Shown one piece after another: positions 6,374-14,815 of a stretch of 18,521 nucleotides of DNA (position 1 is the first letter of the stretch; each line of letters starts with the position of its first letter). The stretch is taken from positions 1 through 18,521 of the forward strand of contig JBBDIP010000045.1 of the NCBI GenBank assembly GCA_040880305.1, given 5' to 3'. Source of the stretch: JBBDIP01 sp040880305. GTDB lineage: Bacteria > Bacillota > Sulfobacillia > Fermentithermobacillales > Fermentithermobacillaceae. The notes under the pieces were generated by a model, which was not told the DNA's origin, did no database searches, and was given only the letters and a program-made list of their open reading frames with translations. The position numbers were made by a program, and so were the translations under genes.

Positions 6374-7714
6374 CTAGATTCTGAGATACCAGCTTGCGAT
6401 GCTGAAGTAGATGATGACTCCCAGGATGTCCGCGACCGACGTTATGAGCGGTGAACTCGATGCGGCGGGGTCGAACCCAAGCCTGCCCAGGAGCATCGGG
6501 GTGGCTATCCCTATCACGCTGCTGATCGTTACGATGGCGACGCCGCTTAGGGCGACCACGACGCCCACAGGCGCGCCGCCCTGGAGGACGCTGGGCCCCC
6601 AGACCGCCAGACTAATGGTTACCCCCAGCATGAGGGCTATTCCGGCCTCTTTGATGATCAGGAACAGCCAGTCCTTGTACTCCGCGTCTCCCGTAGCGAG
6701 GTCTCGGATGACCAGGGTCGACGCCTGGGCTCCGGCGTTCCCGCCGCAGCCGATGAGCAGCGGGAGGAAGAAGACCAGGGCCACCACTTTCGAGATGGCG
6801 TCCTCGAACCGGGAGATGACCCCGGCCGCGATCAGATCCACGAAGATCAGGGTCATGAGCCAGCCTATCCTGCTCTTGTATAGGAGCCCGATGCTCGCGT
6901 CGCCAAAGCCCACCCTGAGGGGGCTGACTGCGGCGCCCTTGTGGAAGTCCTCGGTGGCCTCTTCGGTTGCCAGTTCGAACACGTCGTCGCCGGTGACTAT
7001 GCCCACCAGGACTCCGTCCGAATCGACGACGGGCAGTACCAGGAGGCTGTATTTATCCATCGTTTTGGTCGCCTCTTCGCGGTCGGCGAAAGCGGAAAGG
7101 TCAACCGCGGGCGACGTCATCACGCTCGACACCAAGTCGGAGGGCTGCGATAGCACCAGGTGCCGCAGCGAGACCGCCCCCACCAGCTTCCACGAGCTAT
7201 CGGTCACATAGACGACGTTAATCGTCTCGGTGTCGTGTCCCATCTTGCGGATGTGCTCCATTGAGGCGCCTACGGTCCAGTCGGGCCGGATCGCGAGGTA
7301 ATCGGGAGTCATGAAGCGGCCAATGCTGTCCTCGGGATACCCCAGGAGCTGCCGCGCTTCTTTCACGTCCGCGGCGCTAAGCAGGTTCAGCATCCTCTGC
7401 GTAACCTGGCCCGGAAGCTCCTCAAGCAGCTCCGTCCTGTCGTCAGGGCGCAGGCCGGCCATGAGGTGGCGGGTCTCCTCGTCGGAGAGGTCCATGAGGA
7501 GGTTTTCTTGGTCCGGCGCCTCAAACTGTGAGAACACGTCGGCGGCAATAGCCCTCGGCAGCGACCGGAACAGGAGCACCCGGTCCTGCTTGTCAAGATC
7601 GGTGAGTAGGTCGGCTATGTCGGGGACGCGCCACTGCGACATCTTTTCGCGCAACCCGGCCCAATCCCGGCTCTCGATGAGTTCCTGGATCTCTGGTTTC
7701 TCGGGAAACGCCAT
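6374..7714 (-). CDS. mgtE: magnesium transporter MgtE, first copy of a tandem pair
   Basis: At 446 residues this is a full-length MgtE paralogue of its downstream neighbour, with the same start (PE-x-x-[ED]LIE-x-RDW) and the same domain order. The N domain has VLLFRSLPRAIAADVFSQF. Paired CBS domains end in LLVLPVVDSDGVLVGIVTGD, and a linker EEATEDFHKGA leads to the membrane domain. The pore signature is PLLIGCGGNAGAQASTL, closer to the family consensus GGNxGxQ than that of the second copy. The final helix has SPLITSVADILGVIIYF with the Mg2+-binding Asp. GGGAGG sits eight bases before the ATG. It is the promoter-proximal gene of the pair, transcribed away from the WYL regulator gene. I see no Mg2+-sensing M-box in its leader. 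Confidence 0.93.
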   Translation of the reverse strand: MAFPEKPEIQELIESRDWAGLREKMSQWRVPDIADLLTDLDKQDRVLLFRSLPRAIAADVFSQFEAPDQENLLMDLSDEETRHLMAGLRPDDRTELLEELPGQVTQRMLNLLSAADVKEARQLLGYPEDSIGRFMTPDYLAIRPDWTVGASMEHIRKMGHDTETINVVYVTDSSWKLVGAVSLRHLVLSQPSDLVSSVMTSPAVDLSAFADREEATKTMDKYSLLVLPVVDSDGVLVGIVTGDDVFELATEEATEDFHKGAAVSPLRVGFGDASIGLLYKSRIGWLMTLIFVDLIAAGVISRFEDAISKVVALVFFLPLLIGCGGNAGAQASTLVIRDLATGDAEYKDWLFLIIKEAGIALMLGVTISLAVWGPSVLQGGAPVGVVVALSGVAIVTISSVIGIATPMLLGRLGFDPAASSSPLITSVADILGVIIYFSIASWYLRI

Positions 7715-7969
7715 AGCTAATCGCCTCCCGACGCAAAGTCATAGAGATAGCCTTATCCTGCCGTAGGTTTGTTAGTGGGTCTTTGGAGCCAGCGAATGAA
7801 GATCAGGCTAAGGATAGCAGAAAGGCAACGGAAGGAGAAGCAGTTTCGGCGTCAGCAGCGGCTTTCTGAGCCTGGAGACAACCTGTCGAATGCTGGGAGA
7901 AAAGGGATCGTCGGGTAAGTCGCCTAATACCGTTTCCTGGAATATCCGGTCGGAAGGGGAGGATGTGCG
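7715..7969. other. divergent intergenic region between mgtE and the WYL regulator gene
   Basis: These 255 bp must hold the promoters for both directions. Short interrupted inverted repeats are visible at 7747-7758 (GATA-gcct-TATC) and 7808-7819 (GCTA-agga-TAGC). On the minus strand TATCCT with TTCTCC 17 bases upstream is the best, still weak, promoter candidate for mgtE. On the plus strand TAATAC (7926-7931) could be a -10, without a good -35. I found no riboswitch, tRNA or convincing small gene. Ribosome-binding sites for both flanking genes are clear. Confidence 0.4.
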
Positions 7970-9025
7970 ATGGCATCTGAAGGGCGGGCTGGGAAGGAGA
8001 GACGCGCTACGCTGGGCTGGCCGAGCAGGCACGACAGGCAGGACGGTCAAGAAGGCGGCATCAACCTCGCTGGTTTTCGCCGGATTATCGAGATACACCG
8101 GCTTGTGGCGGAGGGAGCCTATCCCAACTGCCGATCTCTGGCGGACAGGTTTGAAGTGACGCAACGGACGGCGGAACGCGACATTGAGCGGCTCCGAGAC
8201 CAGTTCAGCGTTCCGATAGAGTACGATCGGCAGCGCCGCGGCTACTTCTACACCGGACCGATCGACCTGCCGCCAATGAAATTCCAGGAGGGTGAAGCCA
8301 TCGCCCTGTTCCTGGGGCAAAGGCTCCTCATGCAGTGCAGAGGCACACCCTTCGAGGAGTTCGTCGTGGACGCCATGGAAAAGATCCGCCTGCTGCTTCC
8401 TGCCACCGTTGAAGTCAGCCTCGACCGGGTGCTGAGCACCGTGTCCTTCCACGCCGATCCGCTGCGCGGAGAGGAGATCGAGGTCGCCGAGCGCTACCAG
8501 GTCCTGTACCGGGCGATTCAGAACAGGTTCACTGTCGCCACCGACTACTTCACGCCCGCACGACAAGCCGTGACTCGCCGAGAACTTGACCCCTATCACC
8601 TCAGGTTCATGGACGGTGCATGGTATTGCATCGCATACTGCCACCTACGGGGCGAGGTCCGCACGTTCGCACTGGACAGGATGATGAACCTTTGCGAGAC
8701 AACGAGTTCGTTTCAAATCCCCGCCGATTTCTCTGTGGAGGACTACTTGGCGGACTCGCTCACCATTGAGCGAGGGGAGCCTCGCAAGGTGGTCATAGAG
8801 TTCGATTCAGGCGAGGCTCCGTACATCCGGGGCAAGACCTGGCACAAGAGCCAGGTCGTCGAGAGGCTGCCCGATGGCTCTCTCAGGATGAATCTGACTA
8901 TCGGCGGTTTGGGCGAGGTCAAGCGCTGGGTCATGAGTTTGGGCGGGCACGCGTGGGTGGTGGAGCCGGAGGAACTGCGGGAAGAGATCCGGCGGGAGTT
9001 GGATGCGGCTAGGGAGAGGTATTGA
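7970..9025 (+). CDS. WYL-domain transcriptional regulator next to the cas operon
   Basis: The product has 351 residues. After a 30-residue polar leader, a winged helix-turn-helix lies at about 33-95; RSLADRFEVTQRTAERDIER (55-74) is the recognition part. A WYL domain follows at about 170-245, with ELDPYHLRFMDGAWYCIAYC (205-224) holding the WY(C) core and RTFALDRM its ligand-contact arginines. A C-terminal WCX-type region ends in LGGHAWVVEPEELREEI. WYL proteins bind nucleic acids or nucleotides as ligands and several control CRISPR-Cas operons. This gene lies 130 bp upstream of cas3 on the same strand, so control of the cas genes is a reasonable inference. GGGGAGGA is positioned seven bases before the ATG. 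It may also act on the divergent mgtE operon, for which there is no evidence. Confidence 0.88.
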   Translation: MASEGRAGKERRATLGWPSRHDRQDGQEGGINLAGFRRIIEIHRLVAEGAYPNCRSLADRFEVTQRTAERDIERLRDQFSVPIEYDRQRRGYFYTGPIDLPPMKFQEGEAIALFLGQRLLMQCRGTPFEEFVVDAMEKIRLLLPATVEVSLDRVLSTVSFHADPLRGEEIEVAERYQVLYRAIQNRFTVATDYFTPARQAVTRRELDPYHLRFMDGAWYCIAYCHLRGEVRTFALDRMMNLCETTSSFQIPADFSVEDYLADSLTIERGEPRKVVIEFDSGEAPYIRGKTWHKSQVVERLPDGSLRMNLTIGGLGEVKRWVMSLGGHAWVVEPEELREEIRRELDAARERY

Positions 9026-9155
9026 GTGACAGCGATTGATCCCAAGAGGAGGACGCTTGTCCTACGAACTTGCGTTCCCCACAGTGGGTGACGGGGTGGG
9101 GGAGGTAGGATGGGACTGGCGGTCCGAACATGTGACAGTCTGGAGGTGAGTTGAC
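9026..9155 (+). promoter_or_regulatory. cas3 upstream region with two perfect inverted repeats
   Basis: AGGAC-gctt-GTCCT (9050-9063) and CCCAC-a-GTGGG (9078-9088) are perfect five-base inverted repeats 14 bp apart. They lie between the WYL gene and cas3 and are candidate operators or a small attenuating hairpin. GGAGGTG (9142-9148) is the strong ribosome-binding site of cas3 and fixes its GTG start. I see no convincing -35/-10 pair, so the cas genes may be partly read through from the WYL gene. Confidence 0.4.
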
Positions 9156-11360
9156 GTGACTTACTGGGGTCATTCCTCGGCGTCAGCCGACAAATGCAGC
9201 TGGCAGCCATTGGAGGATCACCTACATGCGGTGGCAGAAACGGCCAAGAATTTCGGCGCGGCCTTTGGAGCGGACGAGGCGGCGTGGCTCGCCGGCATAT
9301 GTCATGATCTTGGGAAGTACTCGAAGGAGTTTCAAGAGCGGCTCGAGGACTCCCGAATCCGCGTGGACCACACGACTGCGGGGGCGACTGTCGCTGCATC
9401 AGAGTACGGACTCATTGGACGTCTCATCGCCTACGCCATAGCAGGGCATCATGGCGGCATTCCCAATGGAAGCAACGACCCGGATAGGACAAGCCTGGAA
9501 GACAGGCTTAGGCGGAAAGACCTGTGCGACTTCTCTGCATACACAGGCGAGATCGAGCTGCCAGGTCAGACTCCGCGACTGCCAGTGTCTCCATCGGACG
9601 GGCAAGACTCGCTCGGATTCACAGCTTGCTTCTTCACCCGGATGCTCTACTCGTGTCTAGTCGATGCCGATTTCCTGGACACTGAGCAGTTCCTCGAACC
9701 CGTCAAGGCACGCCTACGGGGCGGGGCCGAGGCGTTGCCGGTGTTGGAGCAGAGTCTGATGGAGCACCTTGAGAAGATGCGGGTGAGCGCACCGCCCACG
9801 TTCGTAAACCGCAAACGCGCCGAGGTGTTGGAAGACTGTCTGGCTGCGGCCGAGCAGACGCCGGGCCTCTTTAGTCTGACTGTGCCAACCGGGGGTGGGA
9901 AGACCCTTTCTTCCCTTGCTTTCGCTCTCAAGCACGCCAGGCTCCACGGGCTTGGGAGGGTCATCTACGTCATACCGTTTACCAGCATAATTGACCAGAA
10001 TGCGAAGGTCTTCAGGGATGCAGTCGGCGCGGACGCTGTGCTTGAGCACCACAGCAATGTTGTCAGGCCCATAGAAGACCCAGATGAGGGATCGGCGAGC
10101 CGGATCGAGCTCGCTGAGGAGAACTGGGACATGCCTTTGGTGGTTACCACGAACGTCCAGTTCTTCGAGTCCCTGTTTTCGAACAAGCCTTCCCGCTGTC
10201 GTAAACTCCACAGTATTGCCAAGAGCGTTGTGATCCTGGACGAAGCTCAGATGCTTCCCCTGGAACTCCTGAAACCCTGCGTGGCCGCCATGGCTGAGCT
10301 CGTCACCAACTACGGGGCTACACTCGTTCTGTGCTCTGCTACCCAGCCGGCTTTGGGCAGCCTGTTCCCACCTGCTGTTCAACCCCGGGAGATCGTCAGG
10401 GATGCCTCCGGTCTCTACAGGGCGCTGAAGAGAGTCGAGGTAACGAACAAGGGTTTAGCAGGCGATGAGGAGATCGCGGCGGATCTGCTGGCACAGAAGC
10501 AGGTTCTGTGCGTTGTCAACACTCGGGCTCACGCCAGGCATCTGTTCGAGAGTCTCGGGGAAGACGAAGGGCACTACCATCTCAGCGCTGCCATGTGTCC
10601 CGTTCACCGGGCGAAGCGGCTTGACGACATCCGCACCCGCCTTACGGGAGGCGAAACCTGCAGGGTTGTCTCCACCCAACTCATTGAGGCCGGCGTCGAT
10701 GTTGATTTCCCGGTCGTGGTAAGGGCCATTGCAGGTATTGATTCCATTGCCCAGGCGGCAGGCCGATGCAACCGGGAGGGCAAGGCGAAGAAGGGAAAGG
10801 TCGTCGTGTTCACCCCTGAAGGTAAGCAGGGGATGTCCCACGTTTGGTTCCGTCGGACGGCCTCAATCGCGGCGGCAATCTTGGAGCGACAGGCAGACCC
10901 GCTGGATCTTGTGTCTGTGGAGCAGTACTTCCGTGACCTGTACTTCTACGAGGGGCAGCGGGATGGCAGCCCCGGCCAGCCCTCTCAGTTGGACGCCAAA
11001 GGCATCATGCAGAGGATAAAGGTCGAAGCCGGACAGCTTAATTTCCCGTTCCGTGACGTGTCCGAGATGTTCAAGGTCATAGGCGATGACACTGTGGGGT
11101 TGGTGGTCCCCTATGACTGCGAGTGCAAGCGCCTCCTTGCCGAGGTGAGGGCTGCAGGGATCTCCCGCAGGCGTGCACGACGCCTGCAGCCCTATTCCGT
11201 GTCGGTGAGGTTCTGGGAGTACCGGCAGCTGCTGGAAAATGGAGCAGTGGAGGAGATCGACGGCCTCGCAGCACTCCGGGACATGCGGCTGTATGACCAG
11301 GATTACGGACTTGCCCTAAGGTCTGAGACAGCGAAAGGGAGTGATGCCTGGATAGTCTGA
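9156..11360 (+). CDS. cas3: CRISPR-associated helicase/nuclease Cas3 (type I-C)
   Basis: The 734-residue protein joins an HD nuclease to a superfamily 2 helicase. In the HD part, His22/His24, the His50-Asp51 pair in GICHDLGKYSKEF, His72 and the His98-His99 pair in AIAGHHGG are the expected metal ligands. Helicase motifs follow in order: Walker A TVPTGGGKT (242-250), motif II ILDEAQMLP with DEAQ at 362-365, motif III CSATQPAL (393-400), and STQLIEAGVDVDF and QAAGRCNREG (533-542) for motifs V and VI. Once Cascade has bound a target, Cas3 is recruited, nicks the displaced strand and degrades DNA while translocating 3' to 5'. The start is GTG, fixed by GGAGGTG seven bases upstream. All catalytic positions look intact. 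It is the first gene of the cas operon, followed 40 bp later by cas5c. Confidence 0.96.
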   Translation: MTYWGHSSASADKCSWQPLEDHLHAVAETAKNFGAAFGADEAAWLAGICHDLGKYSKEFQERLEDSRIRVDHTTAGATVAASEYGLIGRLIAYAIAGHHGGIPNGSNDPDRTSLEDRLRRKDLCDFSAYTGEIELPGQTPRLPVSPSDGQDSLGFTACFFTRMLYSCLVDADFLDTEQFLEPVKARLRGGAEALPVLEQSLMEHLEKMRVSAPPTFVNRKRAEVLEDCLAAAEQTPGLFSLTVPTGGGKTLSSLAFALKHARLHGLGRVIYVIPFTSIIDQNAKVFRDAVGADAVLEHHSNVVRPIEDPDEGSASRIELAEENWDMPLVVTTNVQFFESLFSNKPSRCRKLHSIAKSVVILDEAQMLPLELLKPCVAAMAELVTNYGATLVLCSATQPALGSLFPPAVQPREIVRDASGLYRALKRVEVTNKGLAGDEEIAADLLAQKQVLCVVNTRAHARHLFESLGEDEGHYHLSAAMCPVHRAKRLDDIRTRLTGGETCRVVSTQLIEAGVDVDFPVVVRAIAGIDSIAQAAGRCNREGKAKKGKVVVFTPEGKQGMSHVWFRRTASIAAAILERQADPLDLVSVEQYFRDLYFYEGQRDGSPGQPSQLDAKGIMQRIKVEAGQLNFPFRDVSEMFKVIGDDTVGLVVPYDCECKRLLAEVRAAGISRRRARRLQPYSVSVRFWEYRQLLENGAVEEIDGLAALRDMRLYDQDYGLALRSETAKGSDAWIV

Positions 11361-11400
11361 CCTGCAGCTGGCGCTCGTGGTGCTAGGAAGGGGGACCAAC

Positions 11401-12081
11401 ATGGGTTACGGGATCAGGCTCTTGGTTTGGGGCGACTATGCGTGTTTCACGCGGCCCGAGATGAAGGCTGAACGCGTCAGTTACGATGTGATGACGCCGT
11501 CGGCTGCACGGGGAGTCCTGGAAGCTATCCATTGGAAACCCGCGATTAAGTGGGTGGTCGACAGGATCCACGTGCTGAAAGAGATCCGGTTCGATTCTGT
11601 GAGGCGGAACGAGATAGAGGGGAAGATCCCGTCCAGGACTGTTGGAGAGGCAATGAAGGGGCGGGAGGTCGATCTGCACCAGTACGCATCCAAGGAGAGG
11701 CAACAGCGCGCCTCCCTTATCCTGCGGGATGTCAGGTACGTCATCGAAGCGCACTTCGAATTGACTGGCAAGGCCGGTCAGCAGGACTCTGAGGAGAAGC
11801 ACTACAACATGGCCGTGCGTCGAATGCGCGAAGGACAGTGTTTCCACCGTCCCTATTTTGGCTGCAGGGAGTTCCCGGTGAGTTTTCGCCTGCTAGAAGG
11901 CGGGGATGTGCCGGAATCCTGCCACAAGGGCGAACGGGACCTCGGGTGGATGCTCTGGGATTTGGACTTCGAAGACGGAATGACCCCGCGGTTTTTCCGG
12001 GCGACCATGCACGACGGCGTGATCGATGTCCCAGGCCTTCGCAAGGGGGGTGGAGACGCTGATACTCGCCGCCCTGTGTGA
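11401..12081 (+). CDS. cas5c: Cas5c (Cas5d), type I-C Cascade subunit and crRNA-processing nuclease
   Basis: From ATG 11401 the protein has 226 residues. LLVWGDYACFTRPEMKAERV (7-26) is the type I-C Cas5 N-terminus. MTPSAARGVLEAIHWKPAIK (31-50) and ASLILRDVRYVIEAHFEL (104-121) are family blocks, and the C-terminal half has YFGCREFPVSF and LGWMLWDLDF. Type I-C loci lack cas6, and Cas5c itself cuts the precursor RNA at the base of the repeat hairpin and stays on the 5' handle. In Bacillus halodurans Cas5d the catalytic residues are Tyr46, Lys116 and His117; here His44/Trp45 occupy the corresponding strand, which needs an alignment. GGAAGGGGG lies seven bases before ATG 11401, so an in-frame upstream start at 11377 is not preferred. 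Its 3' end overlaps the cas8c reading frame. Confidence 0.93.
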   Translation: MGYGIRLLVWGDYACFTRPEMKAERVSYDVMTPSAARGVLEAIHWKPAIKWVVDRIHVLKEIRFDSVRRNEIEGKIPSRTVGEAMKGREVDLHQYASKERQQRASLILRDVRYVIEAHFELTGKAGQQDSEEKHYNMAVRRMREGQCFHRPYFGCREFPVSFRLLEGGDVPESCHKGERDLGWMLWDLDFEDGMTPRFFRATMHDGVIDVPGLRKGGGDADTRRPV

Positions 12082-13900
12082 TTTGTACGAAAGGCTGCTC
12101 GCTGACCCGGACTCGGGAGTGGCCCGGCCGGGCTACTGCGAGAGCAGTGCCGTCGCCGCGCTGGAGATTTCCACGGATGGGCATTTGGTTAGGGCGGTGC
12201 CACTGGGATCTCAGAAAGGGAAGAGCATTGCCGGACTTAAGATGAAGGTCCCGGATCGTCCAAAGCGGGCCGCTGGAGATGATCCAAGCTTCCTGTGTGA
12301 CAACATCGAGTACATCTTGGGGGCAAGACCGGGAACACATGAAGCCGATTGGCGTGCAACCAGGAGGCATGACCTGTCAAGGACTCTCCATGAGCGCGTC
12401 CTGGCAGACTCCGACGATGTCGGCGCGAGAGCTGTGCTGGCGTTCCTCCGAGAGTGGAAACCGGAGGACTTTGTGGGCAACCCGAGATTGGCCGACGCCC
12501 TAGAAGCCCTAGACACCGGTCGCAGCATGGTCTTTCGGCTTGAAGGCGATGACCGGTTTGTCCATGAGCGACCTAACGTAATGGATGTATGGGAAGCCTA
12601 TGCAGCGTCCGCTTCCGAAAGAACCGTCTACGGCCAGTGTCTGGTCACTGGGAAGATGGGTCCGATAGCGCGTTTGCACAAGAGCATCTCTGGCGTTCGC
12701 GACGCCCAGTCTACCGGAGCCAGCGTGGTGTCCTTCAACTTCAGGGCAGCCGAGTCCTACGGCAAGGAGCAGGGTGACAATTCACCGGTAGGTGAAGCTG
12801 CGGCATTTGCATATGGAACCGCTCTTAACTGGCTTACCGCAAGCGAGCGACACCACATACTGGCAGGGGACTCAACGATCGTGTTCTGGGCTGAGCGAGC
12901 CGGGCCAGAAGAAAATCTCCTGCTCGACTTGTTTGGTCTCGCGGTCGGCGCATACGGCAAGGATGAGCAAGGTGATCGAGAAGGCCAGCCTGCGGTCTCC
13001 AATGACGAAGGCGGTGCCGGGCAGGTCCACAGCGTGCTGGAACGCATCATCCGTGGGCGACCCATAGATGAGGAGGAGCTCGTCTTCGACGCCGGGGTAC
13101 GCTTCTACATGCTGGGATTGGCTCCCAATGCTGCACGGGTCTCGATCCGTTTCTGGCGCGTTGACACCTTCGGGGGCTTCGTGGAGAACGTCCGCAAGCA
13201 CTTCGAAGACATGGCCATAGTCCACAGTGAGAACGAGCGACCCGTGAGCGTAGGTCGCCTGTTGCTCGAAATGGCACCAGCCGTGAGCCGCAAGCGTGAT
13301 AGCATTCCGAAGGTGCTGGTAGGCTCCCTGATGCGCTCGATACTGGAAGGCCGGGCCTATCCACAATCTGCATACGCCACAATAATCGGGCGGATGAGGG
13401 TCGACGCTAACAACCCCGATCAACCGAGACTGGAGCGAAAAGTCACCTATCCTAGAGCAGCCTACGTCAAGGCTCACTTGAGAAGAAAGGCGCGGATTAC
13501 CGGGGATAGAGCCCTGGAGGAGGCATTAACAGAGATGCTTAACACCGAGAACCGAAACCCGGGCTACCTGCTGGGCCGTCTTTTCGCTCTACTGGAGAAG
13601 GCGCAGCAGGACGCGAACCCGGGCATCAACGCGACCATCAAGGACCGCTACTACGCATCCGCTTCAGCGACGCCTGGGACGGTTTTCCCTGTGCTCATCA
13701 GATTGGCTCAGCACCACATGGCCAAGTCGCAGTACGGAAAGTCGATGGACAAGCGTGTTCAGGAAGTGATGGAGGCCATCGATGCATTCCCTGCTCATCT
13801 GAACCTAGACCAGCAAGGTCTGTTCGCCCTTGGGTACTACCAGCAGAAGAGCGCCCTCTATACGAAGGCCGACTCATCAACAGGAAAGGTGGAGAGCTAG
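12026..13900 (+). CDS. cas8c: Cas8c (Csd1), large subunit of type I-C Cascade
   Basis: The 624-residue protein matches Csd1/Cas8c throughout. ALCDLYERLLADPDSGVARP (16-35) is the usual N-terminus. CLVTGKMGPIARLHKSISGV followed by SFNFRAAESYGKEQGDNSP is the family's central signature, and FYMLGLAPNAARVSIRFW is typical of the second half. Cas8c recognises the PAM and helps open the target; its gene can also produce the small subunit Cas11 from an internal start in several I-C systems. I could not pick such a start with confidence. The start of the gene is uncertain: ATG 12026, as given, has a weak ribosome-binding site and overlaps cas5c by 56 bp. GTG 12050 would remove eight residues and better match the family N-terminus. 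The stop directly abuts the cas7c ATG. Confidence 0.93.
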   Translation: MSQAFARGVETLILAALCDLYERLLADPDSGVARPGYCESSAVAALEISTDGHLVRAVPLGSQKGKSIAGLKMKVPDRPKRAAGDDPSFLCDNIEYILGARPGTHEADWRATRRHDLSRTLHERVLADSDDVGARAVLAFLREWKPEDFVGNPRLADALEALDTGRSMVFRLEGDDRFVHERPNVMDVWEAYAASASERTVYGQCLVTGKMGPIARLHKSISGVRDAQSTGASVVSFNFRAAESYGKEQGDNSPVGEAAAFAYGTALNWLTASERHHILAGDSTIVFWAERAGPEENLLLDLFGLAVGAYGKDEQGDREGQPAVSNDEGGAGQVHSVLERIIRGRPIDEEELVFDAGVRFYMLGLAPNAARVSIRFWRVDTFGGFVENVRKHFEDMAIVHSENERPVSVGRLLLEMAPAVSRKRDSIPKVLVGSLMRSILEGRAYPQSAYATIIGRMRVDANNPDQPRLERKVTYPRAAYVKAHLRRKARITGDRALEEALTEMLNTENRNPGYLLGRLFALLEKAQQDANPGINATIKDRYYASASATPGTVFPVLIRLAQHHMAKSQYGKSMDKRVQEVMEAIDAFPAHLNLDQQGLFALGYYQQKSALYTKADSSTGKVES

Positions 13901-14812
13901 ATGACCATTCCCGTAGACAAGAGGTACGAGTTCGTCCTGCTGTTTGACGTGGAGAACGGAAATCCAAACGGCGATCCCGATGCCGGCAACATGCCTCGTC
14001 TGGATGCTGAGACCAACCTCGGCCTAGTCACCGACGTCTGCCTAAAGCGCAAGGTTCGCAACTACGTTAGCCTCGTCAAGACCGACGAAGCCAGCAAGAA
14101 GCCCCTGCCCGGGCACGACATCTATGTCCAGGAGGGTGCGGTCCTCAACAATCAACACAAGTTGGCATATGAGAAGCTGGGTCTAGTTGTCCCGGCCACC
14201 GTCCAGGACAAGAAGGCCAAGGACGACGCCGAGGGCAAGGCACGGGCAAAGGCGAAGGAACTCAGGGGGTTCATGTGCCAGAACTTCTACGACATCCGTA
14301 CCTTCGGCGCTGTCATGATGACAGAGGTCAACTGCGGGCAGGTGCGGGGTCCTGTCCAGATGGGGTTTGCCAGGAGCATTGATCCCATAGTTCCCCAGGA
14401 GGTCAGCATTACACGCATGGCGGTCACCAACGAACGGGACGTGGACAAAGAGCGGACGATGGGCCGAAAGCACATCGTTCCTTACGGGCTCTACAGAGCT
14501 GAGGGCTACGTGTCAGCGCCGCTGGCAGAACAGACCGGTTTCTCACAGGATGACCTGGAGCTGTTCTGGCAGTCCCTGGAGAACATGTTCGAACACGATC
14601 GGTCGGCTTCACGCGGCAAGATGGCAACGCGCAAGCTCATCGTTTTCCAGCATTCAACGAAGCTTGGGAATGTCCATGCTCACCAACTCTTCGACAATGT
14701 TCTAGTGCGCCGGCTGGATTCCACTCGTCCCGCTCGCGCATTCTCTGACTACGTCGTGGAGCTCAAGCGGGACGCCATTCCCGCGACGGTGACGTTGACC
14801 GAGAGAATGTAG
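13901..14812 (+). CDS. cas7c: Cas7c (Csd2), backbone subunit of type I-C Cascade
   Basis: This 303-residue protein is a Cas7-family backbone subunit, about seven copies of which coat the spacer part of the crRNA. The N-terminal strand and loop EFVLLFDVENGNPNGDPDAG (10-29) is the strongly conserved RRM start of Csd2. QNFYDIRTFGAVMM and QVRGPVQMGFARSIDPIVPQ form the central palm, and RTMGRKHIVPYGLYRAEGYV is the usual second-half block. Length agrees with the family. Its ATG follows the cas8c TAG with no gap, and GGAAAGGTGGAG just before it serves as ribosome-binding site, so the two genes are translationally coupled. No disruption is visible. Confidence 0.96.
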   Translation: MTIPVDKRYEFVLLFDVENGNPNGDPDAGNMPRLDAETNLGLVTDVCLKRKVRNYVSLVKTDEASKKPLPGHDIYVQEGAVLNNQHKLAYEKLGLVVPATVQDKKAKDDAEGKARAKAKELRGFMCQNFYDIRTFGAVMMTEVNCGQVRGPVQMGFARSIDPIVPQEVSITRMAVTNERDVDKERTMGRKHIVPYGLYRAEGYVSAPLAEQTGFSQDDLELFWQSLENMFEHDRSASRGKMATRKLIVFQHSTKLGNVHAHQLFDNVLVRRLDSTRPARAFSDYVVELKRDAIPATVTLTERM

Positions 14813-14815
14813 GGG

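Noticed and set aside
7721..7730. TCGCCTCCCG matches the first part of the CRISPR repeat, raising the idea of a degenerate repeat or crRNA target at mgtE.
   Set aside because: It is the reverse complement of the mgtE ribosome-binding site; the match stops there and no second repeat half follows.
7715..7969. Possible Mg2+ riboswitch (M-box) ahead of the mgtE pair.
   Set aside because: None of the conserved M-box sequence blocks could be found on the minus strand.
7808..8644. Minus-strand open frame of 278 codons over the WYL gene.
   Set aside because: No recognisable domain or ribosome-binding site; it mirrors the well-supported plus-strand gene in GC-rich DNA.
9714..10382. Minus-strand open frame of 222 codons inside cas3 (and a similar one at 11741-12370 over cas5c/cas8c).
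   Set aside because: Both lie opposite conserved cas domains, have no plausible product and are expected shadows in GC-rich sequence.
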